Positions 1-5,447 of a DNA stretch of 8,607 nt are shown one piece after another. How positions within the stretch are numbered: the stretch's first letter is position 1; each line of letters begins with the position of its first letter. The position numbers were made by a program, and so were the translations under genes. The notes below the pieces were generated by a model. The model did not search any database. It had not been told where the DNA came from and saw only the letters and a program-made list of their open reading frames with translations. Origin of the DNA: Acidobacteriota bacterium (GTDB taxonomy: Bacteria > Acidobacteriota > Blastocatellia > Pyrinomonadales > Pyrinomonadaceae); the NCBI GenBank assembly GCA_024640445.1, contig JAHEEZ010000155.1, positions 1 through 8,607 of the forward strand. The letters are read 5' to 3'.

Positions 1-132
1 GAAAAGGAAGGGCGCCCAGTGAAGCCGCATCGAGACGGGACCTTCTCGTTCTACACCAAGGGCGTCGGGGGGAACATCGTAGAGCTGATCTGGTATCCAC
101 CCGGGTTTGGTGAACAGGCTCCGTCCGAATAG
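1..132 (+). CDS. C-terminal fragment of a probable VOC (glyoxalase/dioxygenase fold) protein
   Basis: Frame 1 is open from the left edge to a TAG at 130-132, giving 43 residues; the start lies outside the window. The visible tail reads through FSFYTKG, then GGNIVELIWYPPG. The pattern GN-x-VEL followed by a hydrophobic strand is what the last beta strand of vicinal-oxygen-chelate proteins usually looks like (commonly DPDGNxxEL), where the glutamate is often a metal ligand. Here that glutamate is residue 28 of the fragment. The family covers glyoxalases, extradiol dioxygenases and resistance proteins, so no substrate can be given. The stop is only 10 nt before the mpg ATG, so the two are probably co-transcribed. 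The coding reading is fairly secure because of frame and spacing; the family call rests on one short motif. Confidence 0.5.
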   Translation, partial: EKEGRPVKPHRDGTFSFYTKGVGGNIVELIWYPPGFGEQAPSE

Positions 133-142
133 TCTGCCGACA

Positions 143-742
143 ATGCCTCAAAGACTCCCGACAGAATTTTATCTTGAGGGCGAAACTCTGGACACAGCCC
201 GAAAACTGCTTGGCAAACTGCTCGTAGTTCCCGATGAAAAGGCCGAACGGGTTTCCGGAAGGATCGTCGAGGTGGAGGCGTACCTGGGCGTCGAAGACAA
301 GGCCGCCCATTCATACGGCGGACGAATTACCGAAAGGACGAAGGTCATGTTCGGCCGCGGCGGCACTGCTTACATCTTCTTCGTTTACGGAATGTACCAC
401 CAGTTCAATGTCGTCACAGGGCCAAGCGATCATCCCCACGTTGTGCTGGTACGTGCGCTTGAGCCAGTCGAGAACATCGAGATTATGCGGAGCAGGCGTC
501 GTGTCGCAAAGGACCGCGATCTGACTTCGGGTCCGGGAAAGCTTTGCATTGCGATGGGTATTGACCGGTCTTTCTACGGCGAGAGCCTGATTGGTAACAG
601 AATATGGATCGAGGACGCGCCCGCGATCGCTCCAGAGAACATCGTCGCCTCAAAACGGATCGGGATCGACTACGCCGGGGAATACGCGGACCGGCTATGG
701 AGATACTACGAGCGAGACAATCCCTTCGTTAGCAGAAAATAG
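143..742 (+). CDS. mpg: DNA-3-methyladenine glycosylase, AAG/MPG family
   Basis: Base-excision-repair glycosylase that removes alkylated and deaminated purines (3-methyladenine, 7-methylguanine, hypoxanthine, ethenoadenine) from DNA. The 199-residue product from the ATG at 143 has the usual length of bacterial members. Visible landmarks matching human AAG: GRIVEVEAYLG with the probable catalytic Glu45 and base-stacking Tyr47; EDKAAHS with His56; YGMY at 82-85, whose tyrosines correspond to the pocket and DNA-intercalating residues; VLVRALEP with Arg104; LTSGPGKLC at 128-135; and a C-terminal RIGI...AGE...NPFVS block. The ATG at 143 is preferred over in-frame TTG 107 and GTG 110 because it starts just before the conserved region and avoids overlapping the upstream gene; none of the three has a clear Shine-Dalgarno sequence. 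It is followed after 25 nt by the exported-protein gene. No key residue is missing. Confidence 0.96.
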   Translation: MPQRLPTEFYLEGETLDTARKLLGKLLVVPDEKAERVSGRIVEVEAYLGVEDKAAHSYGGRITERTKVMFGRGGTAYIFFVYGMYHQFNVVTGPSDHPHVVLVRALEPVENIEIMRSRRRVAKDRDLTSGPGKLCIAMGIDRSFYGESLIGNRIWIEDAPAIAPENIVASKRIGIDYAGEYADRLWRYYERDNPFVSRK

Positions 743-756
743 CCTCTGTGACGCCC

Positions 757-760
757 GGAG
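757..760 (+). promoter_or_regulatory. Ribosome-binding site GGAG deciding the start at 768
   Basis: GGAG lies 7 nt before the ATG at 768. The same frame is open much further upstream, inside mpg, but this site plus the signal peptide that begins exactly at this ATG fixes the true start. Confidence 0.7.
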
Positions 761-767
761 CCTATCT

Positions 768-1754
768 ATGAGAAAAGTCCTTTCGTCAGCATTTCTTATC
801 GCCGTTCTTTCCGGAGCCGCTGTCTTTGCGCAGGCACAGGCAGACAAGGCACACCAGTTCGATTTCTGGGTCGGGGAATGGGACGTAAACCTGCGGGTCC
901 TTCAGCCGGATAACAAATGGCAGGACAAACACAAAGCGGTTGCAAGAATATATTCAATACTCGACGGAAAGGCGATACTCGAGCTCTGGAGCGAGGGCAA
1001 GGACGGCATCAACGGCTACAGCCTGCGGTATTTCAATCCGGCGAAGGACAAATGGGATCTTTGGCTGAACTGGGCGGGAAAGAACCGATCAGGCACGAAC
1101 GGACTTGAAGGTGAGTTCCGCCACGGACGGGGCGAGTTCTTCGCCGAGCAGAAGATCGACGAAAAGACAACACGCATCAACCGCTACACATTCTCAGACA
1201 TTTACGCCGACTCGCTCCGATGGGACGACGGGTACTCGACCGACGGCGGAAAGACCTGGTCCTCGAACTGGATAATGGAATTCACGCGCAGGGCGGAGAA
1301 GCCTTCTCCAATCGGAAACGAGGAGAATCTCCACACTTATTTCGACGGCGGCAGATGTGATCTTCCGCAGTTTGATGTGCTCAAGACGATGTCCTCGAAA
1401 TGGGGACAGGGTGAGTGGCTGACCCTGCACAACATTCTCGACGGCTGCATTGTTGCCGGCTTCGCGAAGACCCCGCCAGTGTCTCGATGGGAGAAGTACT
1501 TCTTTACACTGACGTGGAACACCTACGCCAATGTCTACGAGTTCGCATTGCTTGACGACCGGCTTCCGAATCCGCTCAGGCTTTATTACGGAAACATTTC
1601 CCAACCGGACGAGAGCGGTACTCGGACGATTGATCTGAAAGCGGCGACGGGAGAGACCGGCACGATCACGATCAGCGGCAAGGGTACTCTTGAAGGCCTG
1701 GATTTTGGATATTCCGGAAAGAGACTGGCGCTAGGATTCGGAGTTTTGAACTAA
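768..1754 (+). CDS. Exported two-domain beta-rich protein of unknown function (FDFW-GEWDV motif)
   Basis: The 328-residue product starts with a typical signal peptide: MRK, a hydrophobic stretch to about residue 20, and AQAQA as a likely signal peptidase I site around residues 21-25. It should therefore leave the cytoplasm. The mature part opens with FDFWVGEWDV at 31-40, a signature shared by many uncharacterised secreted bacterial proteins with a calycin-like beta-barrel look. ILDGKAIL (64-71), the tryptophan-rich KWDLWLNWAG (95-104) and YSTDGGKTWS (156-165) follow. A second half from about residue 200 repeats the plan: FDVL, GQGEWLTL, ILDGCIVA (223-230), then a YFFTLTWNTYANVYEFALL strand pair. 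This suggests two related barrels. No catalytic motif is recognisable and I assign no function; a lipid- or hydrophobic-ligand-binding role is only a guess from the fold. Its 3' end overlaps hutF on the opposite strand by 24 bp. Confidence 0.85.
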   Translation: MRKVLSSAFLIAVLSGAAVFAQAQADKAHQFDFWVGEWDVNLRVLQPDNKWQDKHKAVARIYSILDGKAILELWSEGKDGINGYSLRYFNPAKDKWDLWLNWAGKNRSGTNGLEGEFRHGRGEFFAEQKIDEKTTRINRYTFSDIYADSLRWDDGYSTDGGKTWSSNWIMEFTRRAEKPSPIGNEENLHTYFDGGRCDLPQFDVLKTMSSKWGQGEWLTLHNILDGCIVAGFAKTPPVSRWEKYFFTLTWNTYANVYEFALLDDRLPNPLRLYYGNISQPDESGTRTIDLKAATGETGTITISGKGTLEGLDFGYSGKRLALGFGVLN

Positions 1755-3095
1755 TCGCTTCAGTGCGGACGCAAAATCATCAGCTGTCTTCTCGCGATTC
1801 AGGTGCTGACCGTCCTTCACGACCCACCTCCCATTCACGATCGTTCCCTTCACCCATGAAGGGTCGGAAGCATAGACGATCCGGTCCGCCAGCGATTCCA
1901 TCCCGCACGATTCGATCAAAGGATGATCTTTACCGATCACACACCCATTCAAGGGCTTTCCTATCTCAAAGTATTCGCCGCCATTCTCGCCCGCCGCTTT
2001 CATTCCTGCAAACGCGGCGTTTCGGATGGCATTTTCCGCACTTGACTCGAACCGGCCACTAAATGTGTCGCGGCGATGAGTTGTAAGCCGCTGGCCGTAA
2101 TCGAGAAGTCGCAGTTCTTCAAACGGGCTGAGCCCGACGTGCGAATCTGTCCCTATGCTCCATTTGCCTCCCGCTTTCTGAAAATCATTGAGCGGAAAGA
2201 TCCCGTCGCCGAGATTCCCTTCGGTTGACGGGCACAAAACGACATTGGCTCCTCTTTCCGCCATCGCTTTCACTTCGCTATCGTTCACGTGGGTCGCGTG
2301 AACGAAGTTGAGCCGTTCTGAAACATCGACTTTGTCGAGAAACCATTCGACCGGTCTTGTGCCGAGAAATTCCTTGCAGTCTGCAACTTCTTTCAGTTGT
2401 TCCGAAATGTGAATGTGAAAGGGAAGATCTTTGGGTAGGTCATTAGCCGCGCGAACGACATTTTCAGGATCGACCCCGCGAAGTGAGTGGACTGCGACGC
2501 CTGCGGATGCGATCTGGCTCTTTTCGCAAGCCTTAACCGTGCGTTCGAGAAGCGAAGCGTAATCATCGATCGTGCGGCTGATAAACCTGCGCTGTTCCGG
2601 CAAGGGGTCTTTTCCGAAACCACCTTTCTGATAAAAAACGGGAAGAAGCGTGATGTTGATGCCCGAAGTTTCAGCTGCAGAGATCAGGCGCTCGCCCATT
2701 TCGCCGGGATTGTCGTAAGGCGAGCCGTCTTTGTCGTGATGAAGATAGTGGAACTCGCAGACGTGGGTGTAGCCGTGGCGGACGAGTTCCGAATAGAGCA
2801 TCGTTGCGATCGCCTCGACCTGGTCCGGATCGAGCGAAAGTGCGAGCCGGTACATCGTGTCGCGCCAGCCCCAGAAATCATCACGGCCCGAAGTTCTGTC
2901 ATGGCGTTCGGCGAGGCCCGCCATCGCGTACTGGAAAGCGTGCGAGTGGCAGTTGCGGAATCCGGGGAGAGCGTAACCTGTCGGACTGCCATTCGAATTC
3001 TCTTCGATCGAAACGATTAAGCCGTCGTCCACGGTGATCCTGACGTTCTCACGCCAGCCGGAGGATTGAAGAATGGCTTTGAAACAATATTCCAT
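1731..3095 (-). CDS. hutF: Formimidoylglutamate deiminase
   Basis: Zinc amidohydrolase-superfamily enzyme converting N-formimidoyl-L-glutamate to N-formyl-L-glutamate and ammonia, step four of the five-step histidine degradation route. The 454-residue length is normal for HutF. Metal and catalytic landmarks in order: HSHAFQ with His50 and His52, followed by AMAGLAE, which is characteristic of HutF; HVCEFHYLHHD at 111-121; HIHISEQ at 227-233, with a probable zinc-ligand His and catalytic Glu232; HATH at 266-269; and GTDSH with Asp317. The N-terminal strand segment (GWRENVRITVDDG) supports the ATG at 3095. Other amidohydrolase deaminases (guanine deaminase, TrzN-like) share the fold, but the HSHAFQ..AMAGLAE block and the hutG neighbour favour HutF. 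The gene sits 200 bp downstream of hutG on the same strand. The hairpin array ends 4 nt before its start codon, so it has no ordinary Shine-Dalgarno; a G6 run lies upstream inside a stem. The 3' end overlaps the convergent gene. Confidence 0.95.
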   Translation of the reverse strand: MEYCFKAILQSSGWRENVRITVDDGLIVSIEENSNGSPTGYALPGFRNCHSHAFQYAMAGLAERHDRTSGRDDFWGWRDTMYRLALSLDPDQVEAIATMLYSELVRHGYTHVCEFHYLHHDKDGSPYDNPGEMGERLISAAETSGINITLLPVFYQKGGFGKDPLPEQRRFISRTIDDYASLLERTVKACEKSQIASAGVAVHSLRGVDPENVVRAANDLPKDLPFHIHISEQLKEVADCKEFLGTRPVEWFLDKVDVSERLNFVHATHVNDSEVKAMAERGANVVLCPSTEGNLGDGIFPLNDFQKAGGKWSIGTDSHVGLSPFEELRLLDYGQRLTTHRRDTFSGRFESSAENAIRNAAFAGMKAAGENGGEYFEIGKPLNGCVIGKDHPLIESCGMESLADRIVYASDPSWVKGTIVNGRWVVKDGQHLNREKTADDFASALKRLVQNSES

Positions 3096-3104
3096 TATCA
3101 GTTG

Positions 3105-3124
3105 CCCCCCGCTTCAGCGGGGGG
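3105..3124. repeat. Left outer REP hairpin
   Basis: Perfect 8-bp stem CCCCCCGC/GCGGGGGG with loop TTCA. Read on the minus strand, it forms the hairpin closest to the hutF start, with its 3' G6 run ending 9 nt before the ATG. That run is the only purine-rich stretch where a ribosome-binding site would be expected. Confidence 0.85.
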
Positions 3125-3207
3125 ACTCAGGGGCTACCTTGATCTTTGGCCGGCTTTAGCCGGCGATTGAAGGGCTAAAGCCCCTGAATGTTCGTGAGCA
3201 GATTTCA

Positions 3208-3227
3208 CCCCCGGCTGAAGCCGGGGG
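3208..3227. repeat. Right outer REP hairpin
   Basis: Perfect 8-bp stem CCCCCGGC/GCCGGGGG with loop TGAA. It is the reverse complement of the left hairpin except for one exchanged base pair in the stem, so pairing is preserved while the sequence changed. Confidence 0.85.
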
Positions 3228-3295
3228 CAACTAATACCTCTTAGCATCCGGTAACGATTACGGAACAACTTCTTAAAGCGCGGGATTCCCCTCTT

Positions 3296-4129
3296 TCAAA
3301 CGGACTCGCGACTTGCCTGATCGGTCAACTTCCCGATCATTCGCTCGAAGACTCTCCGCAGGTGCTCTTTCAGTACAGCCGCCTTCTCCTCGTCGTATCT
3401 CGTCTCGGTCGCGTCCATGTACAGGTCCTTCGACATCTCCAATTGAAGGGCGTGGACGCCGCCAGCCGGATCGCCTTTCGACCGTGTGAGAAATCCGCCT
3501 TTGAACGGATAGTTGCTGCTTAGTCCGTATACTCCACTCCCGAGCGCATCTTCCGCCGTCTTGACGATCTCCGCCGATGCCGTCGCCCCGTCGTTGTTTC
3601 CGAGGATCAGGTCGGGAAACGGCTCTTTGCTGATCGAAGGGACATTTCGCCGAATGGAATGCCCGTCCCAGAAGATCACGTTCGGGAAATTCCCGCGAAG
3701 TCCTTTGATCAGCGAATCGATCCTTTCGTGGTAGGGACGAAAGTATTCCCGGATCCGGCGAGCTTTCTCGTCTTCGTCGGGTTCGAGTCCCGTCTCTTTG
3801 TAAATGGGACGACCCAGGAAATCCGTTGTTGGACACAGTTCCGTGATCAGCCTTCCGTCGTTGTAGAGCACTCCGCCGTCCGGCACACGGTTGAGGTCAA
3901 TCACCCAGCGCGTGTACTTCGCGTAGATCACCGTCACTCCGAGACCGGGCGCGAAATCGTAAAGCCTTTCCAGATGCCAGTCGGTGTCGTCCGGCGCTTT
4001 CGCAAGTTCGGGCACGTAGTCGTCCGCGAGCTCCTCGGGAATAGCCGTCCCGCAGTGCGGTATGCTCAGCACGAACGGAACCGGCGCGGAGCCTGGTTCG
4101 ATGAGCTTGTAAGGAAGATCGGAAATCAT
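3296..4129 (-). CDS. hutG: N-formylglutamate deformylase (N-formylglutamate amidohydrolase)
   Basis: Metal-dependent hydrolase releasing formate and glutamate from N-formyl-L-glutamate, the last step of the five-step histidine route and the direct continuation of HutF. From the ATG at 4129 the product has 277 residues, typical for the family. Conserved blocks in order: LSIPHCG (21-27), DDTDWHLERLYDF (47-59), the YTRWVIDLNR block (72-81), PYHERID (132-138), WDGHSIR (154-160), GGFLTR (211-216) and LQLEMSK (228-234). The His, Asp and Glu residues in these blocks form the family's metal and catalytic site. A GTG at 4141 gives four more residues; neither start has a clear Shine-Dalgarno. It lies upstream of hutF on the same strand, probably transcribed first, with the REPIN-like array between them. 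No other hut gene is in the window. The HutG-type enzyme here should not be confused with arginase-fold formimidoylglutamase, also called HutG in some species. Confidence 0.95.
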   Translation of the reverse strand: MISDLPYKLIEPGSAPVPFVLSIPHCGTAIPEELADDYVPELAKAPDDTDWHLERLYDFAPGLGVTVIYAKYTRWVIDLNRVPDGGVLYNDGRLITELCPTTDFLGRPIYKETGLEPDEDEKARRIREYFRPYHERIDSLIKGLRGNFPNVIFWDGHSIRRNVPSISKEPFPDLILGNNDGATASAEIVKTAEDALGSGVYGLSSNYPFKGGFLTRSKGDPAGGVHALQLEMSKDLYMDATETRYDEEKAAVLKEHLRRVFERMIGKLTDQASRESV

Positions 4130-4236
4130 ATTGTCACGCACGTGGTTTCAATTCGTCCGATCAAAAATCATATCATCAGCGGCATCGTGGATGAATCGGG
4201 TAGACGCAAAACAGAGGCTCCGCGTCGAAAGCAGCT

Positions 4237-4265
4237 TTTTTACATTCTTAACAATACTTTTTCAA
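4237..4265 (-). promoter_or_regulatory. Candidate sigma-70-type promoter for hutG
   Basis: On the minus strand, TTGAAA (4265-4260, five of six matches to the -35 consensus) is followed after 17 nt by TAAAAA (4242-4237, four of six matches to the -10). It sits in an AT-rich stretch that contrasts with the surrounding genes, and would give a leader of roughly 100 nt before hutG. Promoters of this phylum are poorly defined, so this is only a candidate. Confidence 0.35.
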
Positions 4266-4335
4266 TTGCTTAACGAATTCTCCCCGGATGACTGTTAGCA
4301 TCAATAATTCGGCCAAATAGATAATTTGCGGCCGC

Positions 4336-4340
4336 AGGAG
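4336..4340 (+). promoter_or_regulatory. Ribosome-binding site AGGAG for the serine hydrolase
   Basis: AGGAG lies 7 nt before the ATG at 4348, at an optimal distance. It is the strongest Shine-Dalgarno sequence in the window and fixes the start. Confidence 0.8.
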
Positions 4341-4347
4341 AATCAAA

Positions 4348-5400
4348 ATGCACAAATTAATCATTCTTACTTTTCTGATATTTAGTTGTTTCACCGCGTG
4401 TTTCTCACAGTCTTCGATTCCAGACCAGAAGGACTTCCTTAGACAGGCTGAGGATCTCGCGATGAAACTCGCCGGCGAAGACAAGTACTCGGGCACATTT
4501 CTGATCGCAAAAGAAGGAGAACCCGTTCTGACAAGATCGTATGGCCTCGCCGACAAGGATACGAAGGTTCCGAACAACGCAGATACGATCTACAATCTCG
4601 GATCGATCAACAAGATCTTCACCGCTTTGGCGATCGGGATCCTCGCGGACGAAGGGAAGCTTTCGCTGGATGACACGATCGGAAAACACCTTCCCGGTTA
4701 TCCGAACAAGGACGCCCGTGAGAAGGCGACGATCCGTCAACTTCTTTCAATGACATCCGGGATCGGCGACATTTTCGGACCGGAGTACGACGCAACGCCA
4801 AAGACCCGTCTGCGATCGATAGATTCGTACCTTCCATTGTTCGCTTCCAAACCCCTTGAGTTCGAACCAGGCTCCGATCGTCGTTACTCGAACGGCGGGT
4901 TTCTGGTCCTCGGGGCGATCATTGAAAAGGCTTCGGGGCAAAGCTACTACGATTTTGTCAGGTCGAAGATATTTCTTCCTTTGGAAATGAAAGATACGGA
5001 CTCGTACGAAGTGGATTCACAGAAGGCAGGAATTGCCAAAGGATACACCCGTCCTGAAGGCAGCAAAGCTGAGAGGACGCGCAACCTGGACTCGCTTCCG
5101 GGGAGGGGCAGTTCCGGGGGCGGCGGGTATTCGACGGCCGCGGATCTTCTGAAATTCGTCAATGCCCTGGATTCGGGGAAACTCAAGGTACCGGAATCAC
5201 TCAGGAAGGCTGATGGGGTGATGATCGCGCGGATGTTGTCTAAAGGGCTTGGGATAGCGGGAGGCGCGCCGGGCATCAATGCGGTGATCGAATCAAAAAT
5301 GCGGGGCGGGTACACGTTGATCGTGCTATCAAACTACGATCCGCCCAGCGCGATCGAGTTAGGCAGGGAAATCCGCAAAATGCTGGGTCAGCCGGATTGA
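4348..5400 (+). CDS. Exported serine hydrolase, beta-lactamase/PBP-like (class C fold) family
   Basis: A 350-residue member of the broad PF00144-type serine hydrolase family, which includes class C beta-lactamases, D-amino peptidases and esterases; the substrate cannot be deduced. The N-terminus has a signal sequence (MHK, then a hydrophobic run to about residue 19). FTAC ending at Cys18 is a weak lipobox, so a lipoprotein is possible, but cleavage near CFS-QSS fits equally. The catalytic SxxK is S86-I-N-K89 in YNLGSINKIF; the second motif YxN is Y180-S-N182 in RRYSNGGFLVLG. QLLSMTSGI (131-139), ending in the TSGI usual for the family, and GGGGYSTAADLLKF (257-270) also fit. The expected C-terminal HxG before a PG pair is replaced by IAGGAPG at 303-309, and the segment leading to it looks shorter than usual. 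Transcribed divergently from hutG and followed at once by a strong terminator, so probably monocistronic. Confidence 0.88.
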   Translation: MHKLIILTFLIFSCFTACFSQSSIPDQKDFLRQAEDLAMKLAGEDKYSGTFLIAKEGEPVLTRSYGLADKDTKVPNNADTIYNLGSINKIFTALAIGILADEGKLSLDDTIGKHLPGYPNKDAREKATIRQLLSMTSGIGDIFGPEYDATPKTRLRSIDSYLPLFASKPLEFEPGSDRRYSNGGFLVLGAIIEKASGQSYYDFVRSKIFLPLEMKDTDSYEVDSQKAGIAKGYTRPEGSKAERTRNLDSLPGRGSSGGGGYSTAADLLKFVNALDSGKLKVPESLRKADGVMIARMLSKGLGIAGGAPGINAVIESKMRGGYTLIVLSNYDPPSAIELGREIRKMLGQPD

Positions 5401-5405
5401 GAAAG

Positions 5406-5433
5406 AAAGGCGCCGGATCATCCGGCGCCTTTT
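5406..5433. terminator. Bidirectional intrinsic terminator between convergent genes
   Basis: The hairpin has a core 9-bp stem GGCGCCGGA/TCCGGCGCC with loop TCA. It extends by three A-T pairs to 12 bp (5406-5432). On the plus strand it is followed by a short T run, and begins 6 nt after the serine hydrolase stop. On the minus strand the other side is TTTCTTTC, so it can also end transcription of the gene that stops at 5448. The T run on the plus side is short (four), but the stem is very stable. Confidence 0.85.
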
Positions 5434-5447
5434 CCATTGCCCTTTGG

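Larger units (their letters stand above)
3100..3232. repeat. REPIN-like composite inverted repeat with four hairpins
   Basis: The element is bounded by a perfect 10-bp inverted repeat, AGTTGCCCCC at 3100-3109 and GGGGGCAACT at 3223-3232. Inside lie four stem-loops with tetranucleotide loops: 3105-3124 (8-bp stem, loop TTCA), 3149-3164 (6-bp stem GCCGGC, loop TTTA), 3172-3183 (4-bp stem GGGC, loop TAAA) and 3208-3227 (8-bp stem, loop TGAA). The loops read TTCA, TTTA, TAAA, TGAA, so the right half is the inverse of the left. CAGGGGCT (3128-3135) pairs with AGCCCCTG (3179-3186), enclosing the central part. The outer arms differ at one stem pair, C-G against G-C, with both sides changed. This is the architecture of REP doublets (REPINs/BIMEs), which in other bacteria are spread by RAYT (Y1 tyrosine) transposases; none is encoded here. 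Copy number in the genome cannot be seen from this window. Confidence 0.8.
4142..4347. other. Divergent intergenic region between hutG and the serine hydrolase
   Basis: This AT-rich gap holds the candidate hutG promoter and the serine hydrolase RBS. I see no operator palindrome, small ORF with an RBS, or RNA gene. A plus-strand GATAAT (4320-4325) could be a -10 element, but the best -35 match, TTAGCA (4295-4300), is 19 nt away, so I do not call a promoter. Confidence 0.6.

Noticed and set aside
107..142. TTG/GTG starts giving a longer mpg product
   Set aside because: They overlap the upstream gene, lack a ribosome-binding site, and add residues outside the conserved domain; ATG 143 is simpler.
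591..767. In-frame upstream extension of the exported-protein gene, reading inside mpg
   Set aside because: The 591 start lies in the mpg coding region in another frame; the GGAG site at 757-760 and the signal peptide starting at 768 mark the real start.
3100..3232. Reading the hairpins as an intrinsic terminator after hutG, or as a riboswitch
   Set aside because: No T run follows any of the stems on the minus strand, and the symmetric repeat layout with terminal inverted repeats matches a REP-type element rather than a known riboswitch. Partial termination or pausing remains possible.
3100..3232. A CRISPR array
   Set aside because: The units are inverted relative to each other and not separated by uniform spacers; there are no direct repeats or cas genes.
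4130..4141. GTG start for hutG four codons upstream
   Set aside because: No ribosome-binding site and no added conserved residues; ATG 4129 is preferred, though the GTG cannot be excluded.
3659..4273. 204-codon plus-strand open frame opposite hutG
   Set aside because: It is antisense to a well-recognised hutG and shows no family motif or start signal.
4295..4325. Plus-strand promoter TTAGCA...GATAAT for the serine hydrolase
   Set aside because: The -35 match is weak and the spacing of 19 nt is poor; not distinguishable from chance in an AT-rich gap.
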